Shown one piece after another: positions 27,226 to 35,379 of a stretch of 64,000 bases of DNA. The position numbers and the translations under genes were made by a program. Where the stretch lies: contig NZ_CP112998.1 in the NCBI RefSeq assembly GCF_026625565.1, positions 3,288,501-3,352,500 of the forward strand. The letters run 5' to 3'. This DNA is from Dyadobacter pollutisoli. Lineage in GTDB: Bacteria > Bacteroidota > Bacteroidia > Cytophagales > Spirosomataceae. The stretch's first letter is position 1. Each line of letters starts with the position of its first letter. The notes below the pieces were generated by a model, which saw nothing but the letters and a program-made list of their open reading frames with translations, was not told the DNA's origin and ran no database searches.

Positions 27226-28962
27226 ATGCAGCACCAAAAGAAGTTAAATGAGCTGGCCGCAACGGCAATTTGCGGAAATGACATTACCTCTTCTTGCCTG
27301 TATGTCTCCTCCCTGACTATCATTTATGCAGGACAGTACGCGTGGCTCGCTTTGCTGATGGTCGCCCTGGTCTTGTTTTTGTTTAGAAAAATATATGGCG
27401 AAGTCGTTGGTGCTTTGCCACTGAATGGTGGAGCTTACAATGTCCTTCTGAATACAACCAGCAAAAGCAATGCTTCCATCGCTGCCTGCCTGACCATACT
27501 GTCTTACATGGCTACGGCGGTCATTTCTGCAAGTGAGGCAATGCATTATCTGCACGGCATCCTGCCGTCGGTCCCAGTGCTACTCGCGACGGGCTCACTG
27601 ATTACGGTCTTTCTTTTTCTGGTTATGTCCGGAATCAGCGAATCGTCCATTGTAGCCATTATTATCTTCATACTGCATATTTTCGCTATGGTTACCCTCA
27701 TTGCCAGCGCCATATGGTACGTCACTGAACATGGACTGGATGTAGCTTCCATGAATTTCAAAATGCCTGCGCACGGAAGTTTTGCCACCGCACTCTTCCT
27801 GGGGTTCAGCACGGCGATGCTCGGCATATCAGGCTTCGAAAGCTCTGCTAATTTCGTTGAAGAACAGGAAATAGGAGTCTTTCGAAAAACACTTCGAAAC
27901 ATGTGGGTCGCTGTGTCGGTCATCAATCCAATGATGGCCCTGGCTGCGGTGGCCGTATTGCCTCTACCCGATGTCGCCGTGAATCAAGAAGCATTACTAT
28001 CCTATATGGGCGGTATTACCGCCGGCCCCTGGCTTAGGACATTTATATCAATTGACGCTGTGTTGGTATTGAGCGGCGCACTGCTGACGTCTTATGTGGG
28101 TGTAAACGGGTTGATTAAGAGAATGACCCTGGACAGGATATTACCTCAATTTCTTCTGAAAGAAAATTCAAAGGGAAGCTCCCCCAGGATACTGATTCTG
28201 TTTTACCTTCTATGCCTGTCAGTTTTACTTATCACCAGGGGTCAGCTCGGTCCTTTGGCTGGCGTTTACACCATATCGTTTTTGCTGGTGATGATCTATT
28301 TTGGTTTCGGAAACTTCTTGCTTAAAATCAAGAGAAGCCGCCTACCAAGACCGGAACGGGCTTCAATTCCAACGGTTGCGCTGGCAATTCTAGCTGTTAT
28401 GGTTGCTCTTTACGGAAATGTAACGCTTCATGCAGATTACCTCATCGTATTTTTACAGTACTTCTTACCGGCCATCATTGTGATTTCCTTGTTACTCAAC
28501 AGAAACGAGTTGCTGCAATACATGCTGGTATTCGTCGACAGTTTTTTTACATCGATAAGGAGAATGGCGGCCTTAACCAAATGGCATTTGACCCGAGCGT
28601 TAAAAAGACTCACTGAACAGGAATTCGTCTATTTCACAAAGGGTGATGATATTTCCATTCTCAACAAGGTGATGATCTATGTGCAGGAAAATGAAATCAC
28701 TAAAAAACTAAAAATCGTGACGGTCCTGAGGGATGGCGGCCATGTTTCAGAAGATTTTTTAAGGGACCTGGATGTCCTAGACCGTGCCTATCCGGAAATC
28801 AAGATTGAATATATCCAGGTACATGGCGTATTCGGACCCGAGATAATCAATCAGCTCAGCAAGGAGTGGAATATCCCTATCAACTTTATGTTCATCAGCT
28901 CGCCCAGTGACAGGTTTTCCCATAGGGTTTCAGATCTGGGCGGGGTAAGGCTCATCATTTAG
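27226..28962 (+). CDS. APC-family amino acid permease with C-terminal cytoplasmic domain
   Basis: The first 435 residues hold about twelve membrane helices with the APC pattern: an unwound first helix (AATAICGNDITSSCLYVS), GALPLNGGAYNVLLN, and GFSTAMLGISGFESSANFVEEQ. They should import amino acids or polyamines with protons. Residues of about 445-578 are a soluble tail with alternating beta strands and helices (LKIVTVLRDGG, YIQVHGVFGPEIINQL), resembling a universal-stress-like alpha/beta fold; this is only a visual impression. The tail is longer than in plain APC permeases (about 450 residues). It is preceded by the otsAB gene 88 bases upstream and followed closely by a small frame. Confidence 0.85.
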   Translation: MQHQKKLNELAATAICGNDITSSCLYVSSLTIIYAGQYAWLALLMVALVLFLFRKIYGEVVGALPLNGGAYNVLLNTTSKSNASIAACLTILSYMATAVISASEAMHYLHGILPSVPVLLATGSLITVFLFLVMSGISESSIVAIIIFILHIFAMVTLIASAIWYVTEHGLDVASMNFKMPAHGSFATALFLGFSTAMLGISGFESSANFVEEQEIGVFRKTLRNMWVAVSVINPMMALAAVAVLPLPDVAVNQEALLSYMGGITAGPWLRTFISIDAVLVLSGALLTSYVGVNGLIKRMTLDRILPQFLLKENSKGSSPRILILFYLLCLSVLLITRGQLGPLAGVYTISFLLVMIYFGFGNFLLKIKRSRLPRPERASIPTVALAILAVMVALYGNVTLHADYLIVFLQYFLPAIIVISLLLNRNELLQYMLVFVDSFFTSIRRMAALTKWHLTRALKRLTEQEFVYFTKGDDISILNKVMIYVQENEITKKLKIVTVLRDGGHVSEDFLRDLDVLDRAYPEIKIEYIQVHGVFGPEIINQLSKEWNIPINFMFISSPSDRFSHRVSDLGGVRLII

Positions 28963-28975
28963 AGGCTGTCACACA

Positions 28976-29278
28976 GTGGTAAAATTTAGTTTTATCCATG
29001 TACCATCGTTGGAAAGCAAATGCAATCAGCCCACTGACCCCCAAACCGGAGCACGACAATGGCTTACCGCAAGGTATGACAGTACGCGCTGGATTATCCG
29101 CCCGGTCACTTTTTCAGACCATAACTACGACATGGGATCTCTGTTTATAGACGGCAAGGGGCTCAAAAAGTCAGTATCCCACCTTTATTTTTGCAACAGA
29201 AAGGGAGATGTCTTTATGTTGCCGGAATCGATAACGCATGATTTTGAAAAACCTGTCGCGGTAAGGAGATTCCCGTGA
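28976..29278 (+). CDS. Hypothetical protein, GTG start
   Basis: A 100-residue frame starts with GTG 13 bases after the permease stop. It contains no membrane helix or signal. Segments such as WIIRPVTFSDHNYDMGSLFIDG and LYFCNRKGDVFMLPESI look like real protein. I do not recognise a family. Tight spacing suggests co-transcription with the permease; the convergent symporter gene begins 12 bases beyond its end. Confidence 0.45.
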   Translation: MVKFSFIHVPSLESKCNQPTDPQTGARQWLTARYDSTRWIIRPVTFSDHNYDMGSLFIDGKGLKKSVSHLYFCNRKGDVFMLPESITHDFEKPVAVRRFP

Positions 29279-29290
29279 GCAAAAACTGAA

Positions 29291-30712
29291 TTAATCCCAT
29301 TCCGGAGCATTTTTTACCCCAAGCCTCGCGGCTTGGTAAACCGGGTCTTTCCCCTGTTTTTTCTGCTGCCCATAATCTTTTAAAGCATCCAGGGCAGGTT
29401 TTCTCAGAAGTAAGATCGCAACGATGTTCAACCAGGCCATCAGACCAACGCCGATGTCACCAATCGTCCACGCAAGCTCGGCAGTCTTTACTGACCCGTA
29501 AAAAGTAGCTGCCATGATCAATGCACGTAGAGCCCAGAGCAATATCTTGCTGTCCACTTTTTTCATCAGATAGCTCAGATTGGTTTCTGCTATGTAGTAA
29601 TAGGCCATAATCGTTGTAAATGCAAAGAAAAGTAAGGCTATCGAGATAAATCCACTTCCCAGCGCGGGAAAATGTGCGTTAATCGCTTGCTGCGTATAGG
29701 CCGACCCAATTGCCATGCCTTTCACATTCTCTACAAGGAACCCGCCATTCGGGTTGACTACATTGAATTTGCCTGTAAATAAGATCATTAACGCGGTAGC
29801 CGTGCAGACAAATAAAGTATCGACATACACCGAAAATGCCTGTACAAGTCCCTGCTTGGCCGGATGGCTTGCTTCCGCCGCCGCCGCCGCATGCGGGGCT
29901 GTTCCCTGTCCAGCTTCGTTGGAATAAATGCCCCGTTTTACGCCCCATGACACTGCCATCCCAAAAATTCCGGCAAATGCCGGTTCCATATCAAACGCGG
30001 AGCGGATGATCAGGCCAAAAACAGCAGGAACTTGTGTGATGTTGATGGCAATGATGACCAGAGCCATCAGAATATATGCCCCTGCCATAAACGGCACTAC
30101 CAGTTCGGCGACTTTACCGATGCGCCTGACACCCCCAAAAATGATGAGTCCGAGCAAGGCTGTTATTACTGCGCCAGTGATTTCAACCGGAATATCAAAT
30201 GCACTTTTTGCACTGATGGCAATGCTATTGCTCTGCACGCCGGGTAAAAACAGGGCAGTGCTCGCTATGGTGGCAACAGCAAATAAGGTCGCATACCACT
30301 TTACACCCAACCCCATCTCAATGTAGAAGGCTGGGCCGCCCCGGTATTGCCCATCCTTCACCTGCTTGTATATCTGCCCCAGCGTCGCTTCAACGTAAGC
30401 CGATGCTGCACCTAAAAATGCAATGGCCCACATCCAGAAAACCGCGCCAGGCCCCCCCATGGCAATCGCGGTTGCGACACCAGCTATATTACCCGTACCT
30501 ACCCTGCCCGAGATCGCAATCGCAAAGGCCTGGAATGATGATACACCTTTTTCCGAGCCCTTGTTACCGAATAGCAGGCTAACCATATCCTTCAAATACC
30601 TGACTTGTAAAAAGCGAGTAACTACTGAAAAATAAATGCCCGTTCCAAGGCAGAGCGCAATGAGCGCATTACTCCATATGACACTATTAACTGAATTAAC
30701 GATCTGCTCCAT
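29291..30712 (-). CDS. Alanine/glycine:cation symporter, AGCS family
   Basis: This 473-residue protein has about eleven membrane helices and the AGCS signature: GTGNIAGVATAIAMGGPGAVFWMW, quoted here by its conserved Gly-Asn-Ile-Ala-Gly core, and SNEAGQGTAPHAAAAAE. AGCS proteins import alanine or glycine with Na+ or H+. The gene is alone on the minus strand, with a 375-base gap upstream, so it likely has its own promoter. The Na+ dependence of the family fits with the two Na+/H+ antiporters earlier in the window, but no direct link is shown. Confidence 0.93.
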   Translation of the reverse strand: MEQIVNSVNSVIWSNALIALCLGTGIYFSVVTRFLQVRYLKDMVSLLFGNKGSEKGVSSFQAFAIAISGRVGTGNIAGVATAIAMGGPGAVFWMWAIAFLGAASAYVEATLGQIYKQVKDGQYRGGPAFYIEMGLGVKWYATLFAVATIASTALFLPGVQSNSIAISAKSAFDIPVEITGAVITALLGLIIFGGVRRIGKVAELVVPFMAGAYILMALVIIAINITQVPAVFGLIIRSAFDMEPAFAGIFGMAVSWGVKRGIYSNEAGQGTAPHAAAAAEASHPAKQGLVQAFSVYVDTLFVCTATALMILFTGKFNVVNPNGGFLVENVKGMAIGSAYTQQAINAHFPALGSGFISIALLFFAFTTIMAYYYIAETNLSYLMKKVDSKILLWALRALIMAATFYGSVKTAELAWTIGDIGVGLMAWLNIVAILLLRKPALDALKDYGQQKKQGKDPVYQAARLGVKNAPEWD

Positions 30713-31087
30713 GAAAAGGGTTTAATCAGGCTAGTTTGACAATATTTGACATCCATTACCTAAATAAAACTAAAATTTGCCAATCCAAGGCACTTTCCCG
30801 AAAAATAGCGTATTTAACTTTCATAGCCGGCACAGTAATTTCCGGGCAGATTAACGCCCTCTTTTGGTAAGCCTAAGCCTTAATTGCCAATTTTTACCAC
30901 GATCGCAAAGCCGAAGCGGCGCTGCCACGTTTAGACCACTTGTTTTAACATTCACATTGTACTTAAAATGTTAGACGTACAAACCGTACCCTGACACGAT
31001 AAAGACGGACAAGAGTACGGCTGTTTAATTTTTTCATAAAACATTTAGGCTAAAATTGGCCCAGGCAGAGAGCCGGGCCAATTCAGA
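30713..31087. other. Intergenic region with a terminator
   Basis: About 375 bases between two minus-strand genes. The right end holds a strong hairpin terminator for the spondin-domain gene (31051-31083). The rest should contain the symporter promoter. I find no gene and no clear promoter motif there. Confidence 0.5.
31051..31083 (-). terminator. Rho-independent-type terminator of the spondin-domain gene
   Basis: Read on the minus strand, AATTGGCCC pairs perfectly with GGGCCAATT, with an inner GGC/GCC stem around a five-base loop and a single bulge. The right arm is followed on the minus strand by TTTTA. It lies within five bases of the gene's stop codon at 31088. Stem strength and position make this a convincing terminator. 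Confidence 0.75.
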
Positions 31088-32374
31088 CTATTGAAGTGTC
31101 ACCTTGATGATACTGCCGATAGCGGGTAAGGTGGTGAATGGATTAGGATTTGGAACCGGAGCAATGGGTTTGCTCTCCGTCAGGGGTGTTCCCGCCAGAT
31201 TGAATTGGGTGATGCCCGCTCCCGGGAACTGATCAATAGCCGTTCCATCGTCGTAGAGTGCCAGCGAGCCGGAGAAGTCACCGCTTGTATTGGCATCGAT
31301 ATCATTGCCGCCGGTCGCAAAGAACCAGTCGTTCGAAAAGCCGTACATCGTCGCCAGTGCAATGCGGTCGCCCGCTGCCAGTGTCAACTGCTGCGACACC
31401 TTGCCGCCCGCATTGCCGCCGATTTTGGGAAGGAGCACGGTACTGGTGGGTTCTTTCAATACGTACACATTCTTGACCCCGCTTTTGACTTTCAATGCAG
31501 CGGCCAATATATCGGCATTACCTTTCTGGGCCAGCTCCTTCAATCCCTCGCCGCGGTCATTTTCACCTGGCTTGTAAAATGGATTTTCACTGCCACTGTA
31601 GACCACCACCAGGATCGGCGAGAGTGGTGTGAAGATGCCTGTCTGCGAGGTCAGCGTCGTGCTCATTGCCACATTGTCCCCTGCTTCCGCGATGCGGGTC
31701 AGCGCTTCGTTTGTGGCCTTGCCGCTGGAATAGATCGGCTCAGGCAGAAGAAAGTCGGTGCCGGCGGTGTAGGAGATCGCCCACACCCCCGGACTGAACG
31801 GGGTTTCATTGGCCGTACCGCCCGACTCGTTTTTGATCGTCACGGTGAACCTCGAATTGCCGTCGTATTTCAGTGAAACGTTCATCAGCTGCGCGGCAGG
31901 AAGGAAATTGTGCCCATAATCGTCGGTCCCTGTTACTTCCTTGATATTTTTTGGAACGGACTCGGCCGCTCCCGGATGGCTCAACGCAGCGCCGGGAGCG
32001 GCGTTTATACGGCTGCCGTTGTCCCACAATTTAATCTGGGCCGACACTTCACCGGTAACAGGCGTACCGTCATCCCCATAAAGCCTGATGCCTGGGTTTT
32101 CTGGTGCAAAAAACAGGTCATTACTCCATCCATACATGGTTGCGAAAGTAAGCCGCTGGTTCTTCGCGGCTGAGAAAGAGAACGATACCGACTGCCCGGG
32201 TAAGATCACAGGCGGGGTCCCTGTCCCCTGGAACGTACCCGACTGGACCAGTGGCCTGCTTTCGAGCACATTTTCGATCGTGATTGTTTTGGCTGTCGGT
32301 TGCGGGTCGTGATCTTTGGTGCAGGCAGAGAAAACTAGAACTGTAATGGAAAGCCTCAGCAATGATTTGATCAT
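31088..32374 (-). CDS. Spondin-domain lipoprotein
   Basis: The start is placed at the ATG at 32374, giving 428 residues with a clear lipobox (TVLVFSAC, Cys18). The mature protein has two similar halves, about residues 30-200 and 215-420. Each has the spondin-N pattern: ...G(Q/D)..(S/A)...(A)...RL(T/A)...ATMYG(W/F)SND(L/W)FFA near its middle, then LYDDGT or LWDNGSRIN-AAPGA. Spondin-N domains occur in extracellular adhesion proteins of animals and in secreted bacterial proteins of unknown role, where a beta-sandwich binds calcium or lipids. The gene is divergent from the two-component pair at 32515, which may control it; that is inference. Confidence 0.82.
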   Translation of the reverse strand: MIKSLLRLSITVLVFSACTKDHDPQPTAKTITIENVLESRPLVQSGTFQGTGTPPVILPGQSVSFSFSAAKNQRLTFATMYGWSNDLFFAPENPGIRLYGDDGTPVTGEVSAQIKLWDNGSRINAAPGAALSHPGAAESVPKNIKEVTGTDDYGHNFLPAAQLMNVSLKYDGNSRFTVTIKNESGGTANETPFSPGVWAISYTAGTDFLLPEPIYSSGKATNEALTRIAEAGDNVAMSTTLTSQTGIFTPLSPILVVVYSGSENPFYKPGENDRGEGLKELAQKGNADILAAALKVKSGVKNVYVLKEPTSTVLLPKIGGNAGGKVSQQLTLAAGDRIALATMYGFSNDWFFATGGNDIDANTSGDFSGSLALYDDGTAIDQFPGAGITQFNLAGTPLTESKPIAPVPNPNPFTTLPAIGSIIKVTLQ

Positions 32375-32514
32375 GTCTTTATCAGTTTTGTTTGTTTGAA
32401 TAATGCAAAGCAAAAAAGACAGTATCCCGCCGCAGTCACGGAATTATAACAAAAGTATCACAGCAGCTTTCCGCGCGCTTTTATTTGCATACTTTGCAAA
32501 AAAACCGCTAGGTT

Positions 32515-33219
32515 ATGGATTCAAAAAATGTATTGATCATAGAGGACGACAGCACCATCACTGAGCTGCTGACCATTCATCTGTCCGATTTGGGCTGCAA
32601 GATCAGCGCCGAAAAAAACGGACAGAATGGTCTTTCCAGGGCTTTGGAAGATACTTTCGAACTAATTATCCTTGATGTCATGCTTCCCGGCCTGAATGGA
32701 ATGGAGGTGTGCCGGAAGATCAGGCAGAGCGACCGGCAGACACCGATCCTGATGCTGACGGCTCGGTCGGAGGAAATAGATAAGGTAATGGGGCTGGAAA
32801 CCGGCGCTGACGACTACCTCACCAAACCTTTTAGTGTAAGGGAATTCATAGCGCGTGTGCGCGTGATCTTCCGGCGCAATGAGGAGAAAGCCAGGTTTAG
32901 CTCTCCGCAGTCGGCACAGATTGCCATCGCCGGTCTGGAAATAGATATCGACAAACGTAAGGTATCGCTGCTGGGTGAGCGCATTGAACTTTCGCCCAGG
33001 GAATTTGAGCTGATCGTGCTGCTGGCCTCCAATCCGGGCCGGAGTTACAGCCGCAAACAACTGCTCAGCCTTGTGTGGGGATATGATTTTGAAGGATATG
33101 AACACACCGTCAACACACATATTAACCGGCTGAGAGGAAAAATAGAAACCGACGCGTCGAACCCGACTTTTATACTTACTACCTGGGGCATTGGCTACCG
33201 TTTCAACGAGGAATTGTGA
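32515..33219 (+). CDS. OmpR-family response regulator
   Basis: The 234-residue protein has a receiver domain (about 3-118) with Glu-Asp-Asp at 10-12, the phospho-acceptor Asp54 in LIILDVMLPG and the Lys of YLTKPFS. The C-terminal winged-helix domain (about 135-232) shows LSPREFELIVLLASNPG and GYEHTVNTHINRLRGKIE. It binds DNA when phosphorylated by the kinase encoded next, whose start is one base beyond the stop of this gene. The divergent spondin-domain gene is 140 bases away and a possible target. Confidence 0.95.
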   Translation: MDSKNVLIIEDDSTITELLTIHLSDLGCKISAEKNGQNGLSRALEDTFELIILDVMLPGLNGMEVCRKIRQSDRQTPILMLTARSEEIDKVMGLETGADDYLTKPFSVREFIARVRVIFRRNEEKARFSSPQSAQIAIAGLEIDIDKRKVSLLGERIELSPREFELIVLLASNPGRSYSRKQLLSLVWGYDFEGYEHTVNTHINRLRGKIETDASNPTFILTTWGIGYRFNEEL

Positions 33220-33220
33220 T

Positions 33221-34690
33221 ATGTCTGTAAAAACCATCCGTGGTAACCTGCTGTTCTGGAAGATCAGCGCCGTTTTCGCCGGTCTGCTTCTGGTACTAGC
33301 CATTGTGTTTGTACTGATCGGCTCGCGATTTTCCAAAACGTACTATATGGCTGCGCACCAACAGCTTTATGGTGATATTGCCGGCCACCTGGCCACTTTT
33401 ACACAACCGATCAAAAACGGTCGCCCGGATACAACCGTCACCCACGACATTATCCATTCCACTATGGTGGCCAACCCGAGCGTGGAAGTGTATCTGCTTG
33501 ACACACTAGGAAATATCACCGACTACGTAGTGCCCCAAGCGACTGTTCAAATGAAAAGCGTTGATATGGACAAAGTACAGGAGTGGCTGGCTGTCGACGA
33601 TAACGCCCGGCCACTGGGCGACAACCCCAAGCATCCGGGCGAGGCTAGTATTTTTTCAGCCGCCCCGGTCTTCGAAAACGGGAAGCTCGCAGGTTATGTC
33701 TATGCCGTTCTTGCTAGCGAAAAGCAGCAGGAAATCCTCAGCTCGCTCAATGGCGACCTGAATCTCCGCCTGGCTGCCTATATCTTCTTCGCCGCCTTGC
33801 TCGGCGCGTTTGTCGTCGGTGTAGTGACTTTTTTTCTAATCACCGACAGTATTTGCAGTATTGCAGGTGTGGTAAAGCGATTTAAGGAGGGTGATTATTC
33901 GGCACGGATACGCGGATATGCGAGAGGAAACCTGGGTGTTTTAACTTCCACATTTAATGAAATGGCGGATGTTATTGTCGAGAATTTTGAGAAAATCACT
34001 GCCACCGACCGTTTTCGACAGGAACTGATCTCCAACGTATCCCACGACCTTCGGACCCCCCTTTCGATCATGCAGGGTTATGCCGAAACGCTGGTCATCA
34101 AGCGTGAAACACTCTCGCCCGCGGAAACCGAACGTTACCTTTCCATTGTCCTGGACGGCACTAAAAAGCTCTCGGTACTGGTCGAGCAGCTGTTTCAATA
34201 TTCAAAACTGGAATCAAATGTAGTTGAACCTCAAAAGGAGCTTTTCCCGATCGGAGAACTGGTTTCCGACATTCTCAGCGCATATCAGCTGAAGGCTGAG
34301 CAACGAAATATTTGTTTGAAACTTGACGCGCCTGCCGTTCTGTCTGCCGTTTTTGCAGATATTGGCCTGACCGAGCGGATCTTTCAAAACCTGCTCGACA
34401 ATGCATTCAAATTCACACCGAACGGAGGGCAGATTTCGATAACCTTGTCGGAGGCAAGTGATGGTGTCAGAATTAGAGTGGAAGATACCGGAGTAGGCAT
34501 TGCCAAAGAGTACCAGGAGCAGATATTTGAGCGCTACAAACAGGCCGACCTGCGAGCAGCTTCGGCGAAAGGGGCCGGGCTGGGTTTGGCGATCGTAAGA
34601 AAAATACTGGAATTACACCAAAGTTCGATCCGGGTTTTCAGCGAGCATGGAAAAGGTGCTGCATTTGAATTTGTATTGTCCTCGCGATAA
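33221..34690 (+). CDS. Sensor histidine kinase (HAMP, HisKA, HATPase)
   Basis: The ATG at 33221 is chosen because it immediately follows the regulator's stop and gives a normal N-terminal membrane helix; an in-frame upstream ATG (33191) lies inside the regulator gene. The 489 residues comprise a first membrane helix (about 15-35), a periplasmic domain (about 36-180), a second helix (about 185-207) and a HAMP linker. The HisKA domain has His275 in SNVSHDLRTPLSIMQGYAETL. The HATPase has the N-box NLLDNAFKFT and G-boxes VEDTGVGI and GAGLGLAIV. The partner is the adjacent OmpR-type regulator. The stimulus is unknown. Confidence 0.94.
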   Translation: MSVKTIRGNLLFWKISAVFAGLLLVLAIVFVLIGSRFSKTYYMAAHQQLYGDIAGHLATFTQPIKNGRPDTTVTHDIIHSTMVANPSVEVYLLDTLGNITDYVVPQATVQMKSVDMDKVQEWLAVDDNARPLGDNPKHPGEASIFSAAPVFENGKLAGYVYAVLASEKQQEILSSLNGDLNLRLAAYIFFAALLGAFVVGVVTFFLITDSICSIAGVVKRFKEGDYSARIRGYARGNLGVLTSTFNEMADVIVENFEKITATDRFRQELISNVSHDLRTPLSIMQGYAETLVIKRETLSPAETERYLSIVLDGTKKLSVLVEQLFQYSKLESNVVEPQKELFPIGELVSDILSAYQLKAEQRNICLKLDAPAVLSAVFADIGLTERIFQNLLDNAFKFTPNGGQISITLSEASDGVRIRVEDTGVGIAKEYQEQIFERYKQADLRAASAKGAGLGLAIVRKILELHQSSIRVFSEHGKGAAFEFVLSSR

Positions 34691-34846
34691 TGACTGCTGA
34701 GACAGTCGGTTCGAAGCCCAAATTGACCGTCCTTCTCAACATCAGCATGATGGTACTGAGGCCACTGGATTCAATGAAGGTGCGGTGGCTGCCAGTGAAA
34801 GGCCGGTTTCGATATTGCAAAAATATGAGAGGCAAAAACCGAAAAA

Positions 34847-34879
34847 TTTGGTGATTTCAATGAAAGGTAGTTAACTTTA
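34847..34879 (+). promoter_or_regulatory. Candidate Bacteroidota-type promoter of the metal-efflux operon
   Basis: TTTG at 34847-34850 and TAACTTTA at 34872-34879 are separated by 21 bases. The consensus is TTTG, 19-21 bases, TAnnTTTG; the last base of the -7 box differs. It lies just before the small leader gene of the efflux operon, where a promoter is needed. Confidence 0.35.
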
Positions 34880-34895
34880 AATAAAAGACCGTTTG

Positions 34896-35288
34896 TTGAA
34901 AAAACCCATATCGATATTACTGCTGGTAACCTACCTGATCTCGACAACCGAGCTGATCGAATTGTCGAAGCTGCCTGTGCTTTTCAGGCACTATCAGGAG
35001 CATAAAGCTTGGAACAACGATATTACTTTCTTCTCATTTCTTGTAGAGCATTATGCCGAGTCAATTGCTGACAATCCGGACTATGACCTGGACAAAAAAC
35101 TGCCGTTCAAATCGAGTTTAAATCACACTACATCCAGCGTTTGGGTAGCCCCGCCTGCCGGTGCGATCTGCTATCATTTCGACCCACATCCGGTTGAATT
35201 TATTGAGCAGCAGCCCTTCGCCTACCAGCCCAGCGAACCGGTTTCTTATTTCCTTTCCAACATCTGGCAACCGCCAAAATCCTGTTAA
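34896..35288 (+). CDS. Conserved small protein preceding the RND-TolC metal pump
   Basis: The start is a TTG at 34896 (MKKPISILLLVTYLISTTEL; another TTG is one codon earlier). The product has about 130 residues with an N-terminal hydrophobic signal or anchor. It then has the conserved LPVLFRHYQEHKAWN segment and a FFSFLVEHY segment. Small proteins with a HYxEHK motif of this kind commonly precede CzcA/CusA-type fusion pumps in Bacteroidota, to my recollection. The His and Glu residues suggest metal binding or sensing, which is inference. A Cys is present at the C-terminus. The pump gene follows 91 bases downstream. Confidence 0.7.
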   Translation: MKKPISILLLVTYLISTTELIELSKLPVLFRHYQEHKAWNNDITFFSFLVEHYAESIADNPDYDLDKKLPFKSSLNHTTSSVWVAPPAGAICYHFDPHPVEFIEQQPFAYQPSEPVSYFLSNIWQPPKSC

Positions 35289-35379
35289 TTTCTTTCTGGA
35301 TTTCAATTTGCTAACTCCCCGGAGTGTCTGGGTAGCCGTGCATTTCTACTAATCTATTCCGGATTAATCAGGATACATC

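Noticed and set aside
31205..31876. 223-residue plus-strand frame
   Set aside because: It is antisense to the spondin-domain lipoprotein, whose lipobox, domain repeats and terminator are clear; the translated sequence is Arg/His-rich and not protein-like.
32662..33336. 224-residue minus-strand frame
   Set aside because: Antisense to the OmpR-type regulator and the start of its kinase, both with full motifs.
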